Shown here: in pieces, positions 7,770 through 17,079 of the stretch
How positions within the stretch are numbered: position 1 is the first letter of the stretch
Layout of the letters: each line of letters starts with the position of its first letter
Origin: SIG459 sp045631645
GTDB lineage: Bacteria; Bacillota; Clostridia; Oscillospirales; Oscillospiraceae
DNA length: 64,000 nt
Assembly: GCA_045631645.1 (NCBI GenBank)
Contig: JAZQVC010000038.1
Location: 21,936 to 85,935, forward strand
Reading direction: 5' to 3'
The notes under the pieces: model-generated
What the model was told of the DNA's origin: nothing
Seen by the model: only the letters and a program-made list of their open reading frames with translations
The model's database searches: none
Translations under genes and position numbers: made by a program

Positions 7770-8939
7770 GTGATAGCCATTAAATTTTTGAACAGAATAA
7801 AGCCTCATGTGCAGGAATTCACGAAACGAGCAGATATGGTTTTGTTTGCCCTCTGCTTCATTTGTTCTATATTTGGAATAGTGGTTATCGCCAGCGCCAC
7901 GAAGGCTTATGACGGCGGTTCCTTCAAATTTATCTTTGTTCAGGTTTTTGCTTTAATTGTAGGAATTGTTCTTTTTGTTGCTCTTACAGTTCTTGACCTT
8001 GATGTTCTTGCGGATAAATGGATAATGCTTCTCGTTATCGCCGTTGTTCTTATTCTCGCCCTTGTCCCCTTCGGCGAGGATGACGGTACAGGTAACAAAA
8101 GCTGGATTCGCTTCCTTGGCATAGGAATACAGCCTTCGGAAATTGTTAAAGTTATTTATGTTCTATTGATGGCGAAGCATATAAGCACTCTTAAAGAATA
8201 TAAAAACCTTAACCACATCTTTTCCCTTGCTCAGGTTGGCGCCCATTTTGCTCTCTTCTTTGGCCTTATTATTGTCATTTCCGGTGACCTTGGAAGCGCC
8301 CTTGTTTTCTTTTTCATCTTTGCAGTTATGCTGTTTTTCGCGGGACTTAAACTATATTGGTTCGTTCTTGGCATTGCAGCGGTTGCCGCAATTATCCCCT
8401 TTGCATGGGAGCATTTCCTTAAGGAATATCAGAAAGCACGTATTCTTGCCCCCTATGACCCCAGCATTGACCCCAAGGGCGACGGATACCTTTGGCAGAC
8501 AAACCAGAGCAAGCTCTCTCTTGCCTCCGGACGATTTTGGGGTACAGGACTTGGAAACGGTCCTCAGACACAGAATCCCTACTCAAACCCTGCAAAACAT
8601 ACCGACTTTATCTTCTCAGTAATCGGCGAAGAACTTGGAATGTTCGGCTGCATAATCGTATTTATACTTTTGATGCTTATAATCATCCGCTGTGCATATA
8701 TCGGTCTCACAAGTAAGAACCTTATGAGTACCCTTGTCTGCCTCGGTGTCGCAGGCACTCTCCTTTTCCAGACATTCCAGAACATCGGAATGTGCACAGG
8801 TCTTACCCCCGTTATCGGTCTTACTCTCCCCTTCTTCAGTTACGGAGGTTCTTCAATGTTCTCTCTGTTTGCCGCGGTTGGAATGGTTTCGGGTGTTAAA
8901 TACCGACCAAAACCGCAACGATTCTATCATTATCATTAA
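7770..8939 (+). CDS. rodA: Rod-shape peptidoglycan glycosyltransferase RodA (SEDS family)
   Basis: This 389-residue SEDS protein polymerises lipid II into glycan strands together with a class B PBP. It has about ten transmembrane helices. The C-terminal family signature (NIGMCTGLTPVIGLTLPFFSYGG, split over 8787-8850) is present. The GTG at 7770 is used here, with AAAGG only a few bases upstream; a start further in is possible but would cut into the first helix region. The gene stands alone between two divergent/convergent neighbours. FtsW or SpoVE cannot be excluded, since all three share this fold, but no division or spoV genes are near. Confidence 0.8.
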   Translation: MIAIKFLNRIKPHVQEFTKRADMVLFALCFICSIFGIVVIASATKAYDGGSFKFIFVQVFALIVGIVLFVALTVLDLDVLADKWIMLLVIAVVLILALVPFGEDDGTGNKSWIRFLGIGIQPSEIVKVIYVLLMAKHISTLKEYKNLNHIFSLAQVGAHFALFFGLIIVISGDLGSALVFFFIFAVMLFFAGLKLYWFVLGIAAVAAIIPFAWEHFLKEYQKARILAPYDPSIDPKGDGYLWQTNQSKLSLASGRFWGTGLGNGPQTQNPYSNPAKHTDFIFSVIGEELGMFGCIIVFILLMLIIIRCAYIGLTSKNLMSTLVCLGVAGTLLFQTFQNIGMCTGLTPVIGLTLPFFSYGGSSMFSLFAAVGMVSGVKYRPKPQRFYHYH

Positions 8940-8972
8940 AAAAAAGCCACCGACTCAGTCGGTGGCTTTTTT
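8939..8972. terminator. Bidirectional terminator between rodA and the PfkB kinase gene
   Basis: Arms 8946-8953 and 8959-8966 form an 8-bp GC-rich stem around a 5-base loop, with an A-run before and a T-run after it. Confidence 0.88.
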
Positions 8973-8975
8973 AAT

Positions 8976-9911
8976 TTAGAAAAGCTTTAATTGTTCATTA
9001 AAGAAATCGTGGCAAATTGGGCAAGCTGCTTCATCAGTGCTTATGGTCATAGATGCAAGTCTTGCACCGTATTTAACGGCCTCGGAAAGTTTCATTCCCT
9101 TTGTAAGAGCCATTACAGTACCGGAGAAGAAAGCATCACCCGCACCGCAAGAGTCCACAAGGCGAACAGGTACAGGAGGACAAATTCCCTTTTCACCTGC
9201 TACAGTGTCATAGTAAACGCTTCCCTGCGCGCCCATTGTAACAACAATCGCAGGAATTGCCAATTTATCGGCAGCAGGGACAAGAAACTCAAGCATCTCT
9301 TCAGGAGTAAAGTTCTCAACATTAGCACCGAAAATCTTTCCGCATTCAACTTCGTTGCAAATAAAGCAATCAGTACGCTGCAGATATTCAAGGTGAGGAA
9401 GAATGACACTGAGATTGCCGACTATTGCATAAGTTTTTTTATTATATTTCTCTGCAAGCTCAAAAACGCGCTCAGCAATGTGTTCATTCAAATCTATCTC
9501 AAGAACAACATTTTCACAGTTAGCAATTATCTGTTCACCCTGCTCATCAACAAGCTTTTCGAGGACAGAAACATCAGGCATGCTGGAAATAGAGCCTGCC
9601 AAATCGCCGTTTTCATCGAGAATAACAAGCCACATGCCTATTCCGTCATGATCCGACATTACCGTATATTTAAGATCAGCACCTACATTTTCAAGGCGTC
9701 TCGCGACATCTCTGCCAATTGCAGTGTCTTCAAGCATGCTGACAAAAGAAACCGGCATACCAACATTTGCAAAATTCTCTACCACATTGCGGCTAACGCC
9801 ACCATGTACAATTTTTACCATGCCAAGGTTTCTGCCAAGAGGATCATATTTACTTCTTGGAAATCCCTTAACATCAACAAAAGTTACTCCGATAACGGCA
9901 GTATTGGCCAT
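8976..9911 (-). CDS. PfkB-family carbohydrate/nucleoside kinase
   Basis: This protein of about 311 residues is a ribokinase-like (PfkB) kinase that transfers phosphate from ATP to a sugar or nucleoside. The DSCGAGDAFFSGTV signature holds the catalytic aspartate and anion hole near residue 255. The N-terminal GGVSRNVVENFANVG motif is the substrate-side signature. I choose the ATG at 9911, because AGGGAG lies 10 bases upstream of it and only one base from the GTG at 9920. The substrate cannot be assigned; a pseudouridine-kinase-like role is one possibility, but no psuG glycosidase is adjacent. The gene is transcribed alone. Confidence 0.85.
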   Translation of the reverse strand: MANTAVIGVTFVDVKGFPRSKYDPLGRNLGMVKIVHGGVSRNVVENFANVGMPVSFVSMLEDTAIGRDVARRLENVGADLKYTVMSDHDGIGMWLVILDENGDLAGSISSMPDVSVLEKLVDEQGEQIIANCENVVLEIDLNEHIAERVFELAEKYNKKTYAIVGNLSVILPHLEYLQRTDCFICNEVECGKIFGANVENFTPEEMLEFLVPAADKLAIPAIVVTMGAQGSVYYDTVAGEKGICPPVPVRLVDSCGAGDAFFSGTVMALTKGMKLSEAVKYGARLASMTISTDEAACPICHDFFNEQLKLF

Positions 9912-10022
9912 AAAGTCCACTCTCCCTCATGATATTAAATGGATTATAGCACAATCCGACACAATTCGGCAATATTATTTCCAGCTTAATTTATAACTTA
10001 TTCCGTATACATATTCGTGGGA

Positions 10023-10051
10023 TTGACAGCTTGCCCAAGGGGGCATAAAAT
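10023..10051 (+). promoter_or_regulatory. SigA-type promoter of the MATE transporter gene
   Basis: TTGACA at 10023-10028 and TAAAAT at 10046-10051 are separated by exactly 17 bases. Transcription would start near 10058, about 25 bases before the ATG. Confidence 0.7.
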
Positions 10052-10082
10052 GTTGCTTATCAAATTATTAAGGGTATAAATA

Positions 10083-11456
10083 ATGGGTATTTCAAAAACA
10101 TCATTCTTTACAAAAGATAAATCTTTTTATAAAACGCTGTTCCCCTTGATGCTCACAATTGCGCTGCAAAACATTGTTGCTTACAGCGTGAATATGGCCG
10201 ATAACATCATGTTGGGAACTTATAGTCAGGACGCTCTCAGCGGAGCTGCCATTGTTAACCAGATATTCTTCATGGTTCAGCAATTTGCTATTTCTATAGG
10301 CAACACGCTCGTTGCCCTTGCTGCACAGTACTGGGGCCAGAACCGAACCTCTCCCATCCGTACCCTTACAGGCATTGCCCTGAAGCTTGGAATTGCGGTT
10401 TCTCTCATTCTCGTTGTTCTTTGCCAGATAATTCCCGTTCCCATGCTCAAGATTTTCACCTCTGCACCTTCTATAATTGCGGAGGGCGAGGTTTATCTTC
10501 GTCTTGTTTCCTGGACCTTCCTTCTTTTTATAATCACCCAGACTTTGATGGCCGCCCTTCGCGCAGTGCAGACTGTAAACATTTCATTTTGGGTTTCTGC
10601 CGTTTCTCTTGTAGTCAACGTATTCTTCAACTATATCCTTATATTTGGCAAATTGGGACTTCCCGAAACGGGAATTGCCGGTGCAGCAATCGGCACCATT
10701 ATCGCAAGAAGCGTTGAGCTTGCAATAATACTCGTATATATTCTTAAAAAGGACAAAAAGCTCTCTCTATTCGGAAAAGATTTATTCGCCAAAAATCCTC
10801 TTCTCCGAAAGGATTTCACCAAAGTATATATCCCCATCATGTGCGCGACCGTCCTTTGGGGCGTTTCCGTTCCTATGCAGACTTCTATATTGGGTCATCT
10901 CTCCGATAACGCCATAGCAGCAAACTCAGTTGCAACCACCTTCTATCAGTATCTGAAGGTTATCGTTATTGCCATGTCTTCTGCCTCAGCGGTGATGATC
11001 GGTACTGCAATAGGCAGGGGTGACATGGACAAAATCAAGTCAGACGCCCGCACTCTTTCCTGCATAGACATAGCAATAGGTCTAATTCTTGGACTTGCCC
11101 TTGTGCTTCTCAGAAAGCCTCTTCTCTCCTTCTATGATCTGAACGACGAAGCAATTGAAATGGCTTCTAACCTTATTGCAATAATGGGTCTAATCATGGT
11201 GGGTATGAGTTATCAGATGCCCGTCAGCTTCGGCATTTTCCAGGGAGGCGGCGACGGAAACTTCACCATGAAAATGAATCTTATCAGCACATGGTGCATC
11301 GTAATGCCCCTCTCTTTTGCTGCTGCATTCTGGTGGAAGCTTCCCGTGGAATGGGTCGTTATTGTAATTCAGTCCGACCAAATCTTCAAATGCCTTCCAA
11401 CCTTCCTCCATTTCCGCAAATATACATGGATGAAGAAGCTTACGAGAGCAGAATGA
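10083..11456 (+). CDS. MATE family multidrug/cation efflux transporter
   Basis: This 457-residue membrane protein is a multidrug and toxic compound extrusion transporter. It has about twelve transmembrane helices in two related halves. The first helices carry the LFPLMLTIALQNIVAYSVNMAD pattern (10141-10203) and the second half begins near residue 245 (VYIPIMCATVLWG). MATE proteins export organic cations using a Na+ or H+ gradient. AAGGG lies 8 bases before the ATG. The next gene, a lipoprotein, begins 35 bases later with no terminator between, so they may share a transcript. The substrate is unknown. Confidence 0.9.
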   Translation: MGISKTSFFTKDKSFYKTLFPLMLTIALQNIVAYSVNMADNIMLGTYSQDALSGAAIVNQIFFMVQQFAISIGNTLVALAAQYWGQNRTSPIRTLTGIALKLGIAVSLILVVLCQIIPVPMLKIFTSAPSIIAEGEVYLRLVSWTFLLFIITQTLMAALRAVQTVNISFWVSAVSLVVNVFFNYILIFGKLGLPETGIAGAAIGTIIARSVELAIILVYILKKDKKLSLFGKDLFAKNPLLRKDFTKVYIPIMCATVLWGVSVPMQTSILGHLSDNAIAANSVATTFYQYLKVIVIAMSSASAVMIGTAIGRGDMDKIKSDARTLSCIDIAIGLILGLALVLLRKPLLSFYDLNDEAIEMASNLIAIMGLIMVGMSYQMPVSFGIFQGGGDGNFTMKMNLISTWCIVMPLSFAAAFWWKLPVEWVVIVIQSDQIFKCLPTFLHFRKYTWMKKLTRAE

Positions 11457-11491
11457 AATTTCATTTAATTCTACACAGGAGTTGAATTTAT

Positions 11492-12547
11492 ATGAAAAAA
11501 ATCATATTATTCTCCGCAACGCTTATTATGTGTATTCTGCTTTTGTCTGCCTGCGGATGTCAGCATCAATGGTCGGAGGCAAACTGCGTCTCCCCGAAAA
11601 CCTGTGCTCTCTGCGGAGAGACAGAGGGCGAAAAGCTATCACATCAATGGGCAGATGCCACTTGCACAGAGCCCAAAACCTGCTCCCTCTGTGAGGAAAC
11701 GCAGGGCGATGTCTTAGATCACCAATGGGAAGCAGCAAACTGCCTTACACCCGAGACCTGCGCCCAATGCGGCGCTACCCAAGGTACAAAACTTGAGCAT
11801 ATATACTCCGATTGGAGCTTTGACATAGATACCATGAGCCGCAGCTGCGGTCTGTGCGGCGAAACCGAGACCGCCGCCATTGACTACGTATTATATCTGA
11901 ACTCCGTTCTTCGGGGCAGATGGGATTGCGAAAAGGTTTTCGATAAGCTTGCCTATAATGTATATGGCCCTCAGGTTCCCTTCATTGAATTTCTCGATGA
12001 CGACAGTATAAGATTTTTTGAATCCGACACTATAAGCCATGCAACAATGGAATTCGTAAGTCTTGAGGAATTCGAAGGGAAAAATCAGTACCATTTTCTC
12101 TTAAGCAGCGAAACGGTCAATAAGATGGATTTCTGGTACATACCTGAAGATGACGCTCTTTTCTCCCTCATATTTGAATTTGATCGACTCGGCGAAGAAG
12201 TTGAGGGATATCTTGAAATTATTACAGGAAAATGGACCTTTGATTCCATAGGAGTTATCTATGATGAAAGACTCAAAAATTATGACCACAGCGGCTACAG
12301 CATTGAGTTTTTTGAGGATGGTACATTTTCTGCTTTGCTGGATGAAAGAATTGACGGACATTGGTCAATCTTAAAAGACGATATTATTTATGATGAAAAA
12401 GGAGCAAATATTTTGCTCTTCGCACTTTATGACGGAGACTTTTATAACACCACCATTTTTATGAATGTTAACGATCAGGAAAGCATTCTCGGCATCACAA
12501 GATCGCTAAAAGAAACCGTCTATTTCACTAAAGAAAATTCAAAGTAA
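11492..12547 (+). CDS. Lipoprotein with tandem CxxC (zinc-ribbon-like) repeats
   Basis: This 351-residue predicted lipoprotein has a lipobox LLSAC (Cys21). Right after it come three tandem 26-residue repeats (residues 25-50, 51-76, 77-102), each with the pattern HQW-x(4)-C-x(5)-C-x2-C and a trailing G. A fourth, decayed copy (103-128) keeps only CGLC. The repeated CxxC pairs suggest metal binding or redox exchange outside the membrane. The C-terminal 220 residues are rich in aromatic and acidic residues; they contain a repeated WxFD/WSI pattern but match no family I recognise. It probably shares a transcript with the MATE transporter. Function unknown. Confidence 0.75.
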   Translation: MKKIILFSATLIMCILLLSACGCQHQWSEANCVSPKTCALCGETEGEKLSHQWADATCTEPKTCSLCEETQGDVLDHQWEAANCLTPETCAQCGATQGTKLEHIYSDWSFDIDTMSRSCGLCGETETAAIDYVLYLNSVLRGRWDCEKVFDKLAYNVYGPQVPFIEFLDDDSIRFFESDTISHATMEFVSLEEFEGKNQYHFLLSSETVNKMDFWYIPEDDALFSLIFEFDRLGEEVEGYLEIITGKWTFDSIGVIYDERLKNYDHSGYSIEFFEDGTFSALLDERIDGHWSILKDDIIYDEKGANILLFALYDGDFYNTTIFMNVNDQESILGITRSLKETVYFTKENSK

Positions 12548-12582
12548 AAAAACGCTGAGCCAAACGGCTCAGCGTTTTTTTG
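12546..12582. terminator. Bidirectional terminator between the CxxC lipoprotein and the esterase
   Basis: Arms 12551-12561 and 12566-12576 pair over 11 bp with a short loop, flanked by A-runs and T-runs. It overlaps the last codons of the esterase. Confidence 0.88.
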
Positions 12583-13387
12583 TATATCTTTCTATAAAAC
12601 TTATTGCAAGATCTTTCCATGTTCCTGCAGGAAGGGCTTCGGAAAGTCCGCTTGCATGGTCTCCATCCGAGAAGACATGGAGTTCATGGGCAATCCCCTC
12701 TTCTGCAAGGGCTGATGCCATTTCATAGCTTTGGGACACATTAACCATTTTATCCTTTGCGCTATGCCATATGAAGGTTGGCGGAGTTGAGCGGTCAACA
12801 TTCTTAGGAGCACAGTATGTTTCCAAAAGCTCATCGGAATAGAAATCCATTGCACCAAAAACAGCGCGGTTCATAGTTGCTGATGCTCTTGTTAAGTTAA
12901 CGGCAGGATAGCACAAAATTGCAGCGCAAGGTCGAGCCTGCTCCATATTATCGCAAACTTCGCCCCAAATATCGTCTCTTATCCAATAATTGCAGTAATT
13001 GGCCGCAAGATGTCCGCCTGCGGAAAATCCCATAAGAATTATTCTTTCGGGGTCAAGATTAAATTCCGCGGCTTTATCTCTGAGGAGCTTTATGGCCGCC
13101 GCTACCTGCAGCAAAGGCTCAGGAAATTTGGTATGAAGATTTGCTGGAACATCGCTTATATCAAAAGATGAATACAGTGTGCTATAGCGAAGCACAAATG
13201 CAGCAAAACCTCTTTTAGCAAAGTACTCAGCAACAACTGGACCTTCTTTTTCGCTCAAAGCATAATATGCTCCGCCCGGCATGATCAGGATAGCAGGAAG
13301 ACTATCCCCCTCGACGGGCAAAAAAGCTTCAAGGCTCACGCTGCAATCCTTTTCCCAAAACCTGATAGAATCTCTTACAATATCCAT
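12569..13387 (-). CDS. Alpha/beta hydrolase, acetyl esterase-like
   Basis: This 272-residue cytoplasmic alpha/beta hydrolase resembles the BD-FAE/acetyl-xylan esterase group. The nucleophile elbow GFSAGGHLAANY (Ser near residue 123), the oxyanion HGG-type motif here written MPGGAYY, and a C-terminal catalytic His in DGDHASGLS are visible. No signal peptide is present, so it should act on small acylated sugars or esters inside the cell. It starts 6 bases after serA and so is probably the last gene of the serC-serA transcript, although it has no clear link to serine synthesis. Confidence 0.82.
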   Translation of the reverse strand: MDIVRDSIRFWEKDCSVSLEAFLPVEGDSLPAILIMPGGAYYALSEKEGPVVAEYFAKRGFAAFVLRYSTLYSSFDISDVPANLHTKFPEPLLQVAAAIKLLRDKAAEFNLDPERIILMGFSAGGHLAANYCNYWIRDDIWGEVCDNMEQARPCAAILCYPAVNLTRASATMNRAVFGAMDFYSDELLETYCAPKNVDRSTPPTFIWHSAKDKMVNVSQSYEMASALAEEGIAHELHVFSDGDHASGLSEALPAGTWKDLAISFIERYTKKR

Positions 13388-13393
13388 AGGAAT

Positions 13394-14563
13394 TTATCGG
13401 ATTATGCGTACGCGCATAACCTCATCCATAGCGGAAATCTGCTCCTCAATATGAGCGCTTATATCGCTGCCTGTATCGATTATGGTGTAAGCTATATCTC
13501 CGCTGGGCTTATTGATCATATGCTCAACGTTGATATTCTCATCGCCAATAAGGTCAAGGAAGCGGTTGATCATACGGGGCACATTTCTGTGAATTACGCA
13601 AAGACGAGCCTCGCCTATACGCTCAAGGCTGACAGTGGGCAGGTTGACGCTATTTTTGACGTTACCGGTCTTGAGATATTCAACAAGCTCCTGAGCGGCC
13701 ATAACTGCGCAATTGACTTCGCTTTCCTCGGAGGAACCTCCCAGATGAGGAGTGAGAATAACATTCTTATGGCCTATAGTTGCCTCGGAGGGGAAATCGG
13801 AGGCGAAATAGGCAATTTTTCCGTTATCGATAGCCGCAAGAACAGCATCTTCATTGACAATTCCGCCGCGGGCGCAGTTTATAAGGCGCACTCCGTCTCG
13901 CATTTTTGCTATTGCCTTCTCATCTATCATTGCCTTGGTTTCGGGAGTGAGAGGAGGATGGAGAGTTATGTAGTCGCAGAGAGGATAAAGCTCGTCGAGG
14001 CTTTCTATGCGCTGAACATTCCTGCTGACCTTCCATGCAGCATCAACGGAGAGATAGGGGTCATAGCCATATACGGTCATGCCAAGATCCAAAGCCGCAT
14101 TGGCAACCTTGCTGCCAACTGCACCAAGGCCGATTACGCCGAGGGTCTTTCCCTCCAATTCGGGACCCACGAAATCCTTCTTGCCTCTTTCAACCTCTTC
14201 CTTGATGGCATCGTCGCCCATACCCTTGAGAGTGTCGATCCAACGCATGGAATCCACAACGCTTCGGGCGATAAGAACCATAAGACTTATGGTAAGCTCC
14301 TTGACGGAGTTGGAGTTGGCGCCGGGGGTATTGAAGACTGCAATACCCTCCTGAGTGCAGCGGTCAACGGGGATATTGTTGACGCCGACACCGCTGCGGG
14401 AGATTGCAAGAAGCTCTTTATTGAAAACATAATCGTGAATTATCTTGCTGCGCATAAGAATGCCGATGGGGTTTTCCTCTTCTTCAGAAATGGCAAAGCC
14501 GGCATTTCTCAGCACGTCAAGTCCGTTTTCAGAAAGATTATTTATTATCTTTATATCAGCCAT
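13394..14563 (-). CDS. serA: D-3-phosphoglycerate dehydrogenase
   Basis: This 389-residue enzyme oxidises 3-phosphoglycerate to 3-phosphohydroxypyruvate, the first step of serine synthesis. The NAD-binding site GLGAVGSKVANAALDLG, the catalytic RGGIVNEDA arginine region, and the His of LTPHLGGSS are in place. A single C-terminal ACT domain (about 320-389) probably gives serine feedback control; the extra intervening domain of long SerA forms is absent. It overlaps serC by 8 bases, with serC transcribed first. Confidence 0.94.
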   Translation of the reverse strand: MADIKIINNLSENGLDVLRNAGFAISEEEENPIGILMRSKIIHDYVFNKELLAISRSGVGVNNIPVDRCTQEGIAVFNTPGANSNSVKELTISLMVLIARSVVDSMRWIDTLKGMGDDAIKEEVERGKKDFVGPELEGKTLGVIGLGAVGSKVANAALDLGMTVYGYDPYLSVDAAWKVSRNVQRIESLDELYPLCDYITLHPPLTPETKAMIDEKAIAKMRDGVRLINCARGGIVNEDAVLAAIDNGKIAYFASDFPSEATIGHKNVILTPHLGGSSEESEVNCAVMAAQELVEYLKTGNVKNSVNLPTVSLERIGEARLCVIHRNVPRMINRFLDLIGDENINVEHMINKPSGDIAYTIIDTGSDISAHIEEQISAMDEVMRVRIIR

Positions 14564-15647
14564 GATTTTTTACCTCAAATTCTTTCATAAAGTCCCTCAG
14601 CGCCCTGACAGCTTCAAGACTCTGGGCATTATAGATGGAAGCACGCATACCGCCCACAAGACGGTGACCTTTAACATTCAAAAGTCCTGCTGCGGAAGCC
14701 TCCTTGGCAAAAAGGGCATCGGTCTCCTTATCCCCCGTTGTGAAGGTAACGTTCATATAAGAGCGAGCATCGGCCTGAGCACATCCCTTAAAAAGGCGGC
14801 TTTCATCAAGGAAATCATATAAGAGCGAGCTTTTTTCTTTCTTAAGATCAGCCATTGCCTTGATTCCGCCCTGCTTATCCAGCCACTTTAGCACAAGACC
14901 AAGCATATATATGCTGTAGCAAGGTGGAGTATTATACATAGAGTCCTTGTCTATCATCCGCTTGTAACTGAGCATCAAAGGGGTGATGGGAAGCTCATTT
15001 CCCGCAAGGGACTTATCTATAATAACAAGTGTGACTCCTGCAGGAGCCATATTTTTTTGAGCACCTGCAAAAATGATTCCGAATTTGGAAACGTCTATCT
15101 CCTCGCTGAGGATATTGGAGGACATATCGGAAACCAGAGGAACGCTGCCCGTTTCAGGCACATAGTGCCACTCTGTGCCGTAGATTGTGTTGTTGGCGCA
15201 ATAATAAAAATATTTTGCGTCAGCACTGAGCTTAAGCTCGGATTGAGTAGGAATCCGGGTGTGTCCCTCATCCGATGTGTCAGCAACAATGTTCACTCTT
15301 CCGTATTTTGATGCCTCCTTGGCGGCGGAAGAAGCGAAATTACCGGTTACGGCATAATCAGCGAGCCCGTTTTCTCCCATAAGGTTCAAGGGAACCATTG
15401 AAAACTGGGTTGAAGCGCCGCCCTGAAGGAAGAGTATTTCATGAGTATCGGGCACATTTATAATGCGCTTGAGGTTTGCTTTGGTCTCAGCGAAAATATC
15501 CATATAGACGGATGAACGGTGGCTCATCTCCATAACGCTCATTCCGCTTGAACGGAAATTAAGCATCTCCCCCGCCGCAATTTCCAGAACTTCCTCAGGA
15601 AGCACAGAAGGACCTGCGGAGAAATTATAGGTCTTTTCTCTTGTCAC
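14556..15647 (-). CDS. serC: Phosphoserine aminotransferase
   Basis: This 363-residue PLP enzyme converts 3-phosphohydroxypyruvate and glutamate to phosphoserine and 2-oxoglutarate. The N-terminal NFSAGPSVLPEEVL motif and the GASTQFSMVPLNL stretch are diagnostic. The PLP lysine lies in IFAGAQKNMAPAG. Translation starts at a GTG with GGGGG 8 bases upstream. It leads the serC-serA-esterase unit behind a recognisable promoter. A phosphoserine phosphatase gene is not in the window. Confidence 0.96.
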   Translation of the reverse strand: MTREKTYNFSAGPSVLPEEVLEIAAGEMLNFRSSGMSVMEMSHRSSVYMDIFAETKANLKRIINVPDTHEILFLQGGASTQFSMVPLNLMGENGLADYAVTGNFASSAAKEASKYGRVNIVADTSDEGHTRIPTQSELKLSADAKYFYYCANNTIYGTEWHYVPETGSVPLVSDMSSNILSEEIDVSKFGIIFAGAQKNMAPAGVTLVIIDKSLAGNELPITPLMLSYKRMIDKDSMYNTPPCYSIYMLGLVLKWLDKQGGIKAMADLKKEKSSLLYDFLDESRLFKGCAQADARSYMNVTFTTGDKETDALFAKEASAAGLLNVKGHRLVGGMRASIYNAQSLEAVRALRDFMKEFEVKNHG

Positions 15648-15701
15648 GGTTCAATCCCCCTTTTTCAATTTAACGCTTTAACGAAATAAGTGTAATTATA
15701 T

Positions 15702-15731
15702 ATAATATAAGCTTTTATTAAAAAATGTCAA
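15702..15731 (-). promoter_or_regulatory. SigA-type promoter of serC-serA
   Basis: On the minus strand TTGACA (15726-15731) and TATTAT (15702-15707) are separated by 18 bases. The -35 box overlaps the stop codon of mtaB. Confidence 0.65.
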
Positions 15732-17011
15732 ATAATAATTCCGTAAAGAATATCATTTTTAACTTCTTTTATGAGAACATCAGCAAAAACTCCGTGGAGC
15801 GCAGTTCCCTCAGCACATACCTCGCAGTAATTATCCGAATGTCCTCTCCAGATGCCGTCCTTTTCCGTTTCAAAAAGCACCCTGAGGGTTCTTCCGACCA
15901 TAGTTTCGAGATAGCTTTTCTGCAGCTTTTTTGCCAAAGTCTGAGCCTGACGTGCTCTTGCGTTTTTAACGGATTTTTCAAGCTGTCCGTCCATGGAAGC
16001 TGCAACTGTGCCGGGTCTAATTGAATATGGGAAAATATGCATTGATGAGAAGCGGCACTTTTCTATAAAAGCAAGGGTTGCATCGTGCTCCTCCTCACTT
16101 TCCCCCGGGAAGCCGGTGATAAGGTCGGCACTTATGGCGCAATCAGGAAAATGCTTGCGCAGCATTTCCACCGCAGCATAAAACTCTCCGGTGTCATACT
16201 TTCTGTTCATATTCTTCAAGGTGCGGTCGCAGCCGCTTTGAAGGGCGAGGTGAAAATGCGGACATACATTTCCAAGTTCCTTAAGCATTACGCAAAAATC
16301 CTCATCTATAACCGTGGGCTCAAGAGAACCTATATGGATTCTGGTCTCGCCGGCTGCGGAGGCAATGGCTTTAATTACTGTGGCAAGATTTGGTTTTTCC
16401 GGAAGATCGATGCCGTAGGAGCTGATTTCAATTCCCGTTACAACTATCTCTTTATAGCCTTCTGCAGCAAGCTTTTTGGCTTCCTCAGCGCATTCATTCA
16501 AGGGCATGCTTCTTACATGTCCTCGGGCATAAGGAATTATGCAGTAGGAGCAATAGTTATCGCAGCCGTCCACAATTTTCATATGGGCTCTTGTGCGTCC
16601 TTCCATAGCACCACCGGGAAGTCTTTCAATGCTTTTTCTGCTGAAAGGATCATCAACATTTATCTGCTTTACTCTGTCAGCATAAGCCTTTTCAATGGCA
16701 TCCACAAAGGCAGTTCTGTCTCCGCTTCCGAAAATAACGTCGGCGCCTATTGCCTCAGCTTCCTCTGCGCTCACCTGACTGTAGCATCCGCAAAGAGCGC
16801 TCAGGGCATAGGGATTATCCGCCATAAGTCTTCTTATTGCTTGGCGGGACTTGCGTCCGCTTTCAGCAGTAACGGCGCAGCTATTGACGATAACAACATC
16901 CGCTTCCCCGCTAATAGCAGGAATATGACCTCTTGAAGAGAGCATTTTTTCAATTGCCGCAGTTTCAAACTGGTTGACCTTGCAGCCAAGAGTTGTGATA
17001 ATATATTTCAT
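15728..17011 (-). CDS. mtaB: tRNA t6A37 methylthiotransferase MtaB
   Basis: This 427-residue radical-SAM enzyme adds a methylthio group to t6A37 of tRNA, giving ms2t6A. The order is an N-terminal UPF0004 domain (TTLGCKVNQFET), the radical-SAM CxxxCxxC as CDNYCSYC, and a C-terminal TRAM domain. The TLGCKVNQ form of the N-terminal motif separates MtaB from MiaB and RimO. The ATG at 17011 has AAGGT 7 bases upstream and begins exactly at the conserved domain; an upstream in-frame extension has no family match and was excluded. It is divergent from the cysteine desulfurase gene. Confidence 0.93.
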   Translation of the reverse strand: MKYIITTLGCKVNQFETAAIEKMLSSRGHIPAISGEADVVIVNSCAVTAESGRKSRQAIRRLMADNPYALSALCGCYSQVSAEEAEAIGADVIFGSGDRTAFVDAIEKAYADRVKQINVDDPFSRKSIERLPGGAMEGRTRAHMKIVDGCDNYCSYCIIPYARGHVRSMPLNECAEEAKKLAAEGYKEIVVTGIEISSYGIDLPEKPNLATVIKAIASAAGETRIHIGSLEPTVIDEDFCVMLKELGNVCPHFHLALQSGCDRTLKNMNRKYDTGEFYAAVEMLRKHFPDCAISADLITGFPGESEEEHDATLAFIEKCRFSSMHIFPYSIRPGTVAASMDGQLEKSVKNARARQAQTLAKKLQKSYLETMVGRTLRVLFETEKDGIWRGHSDNYCEVCAEGTALHGVFADVLIKEVKNDILYGIII

Positions 17012-17079
17012 AAAGCTTACCTTGTAATAAAATTTAAGTTGATATATAATAATGAAAATTTTACACGGAGTTGAAAGCC

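Noticed and set aside
13451..14590. A 379-codon open frame opposite serA
   Set aside because: Overlaps a certain gene over its whole length and shows no recognisable domain.
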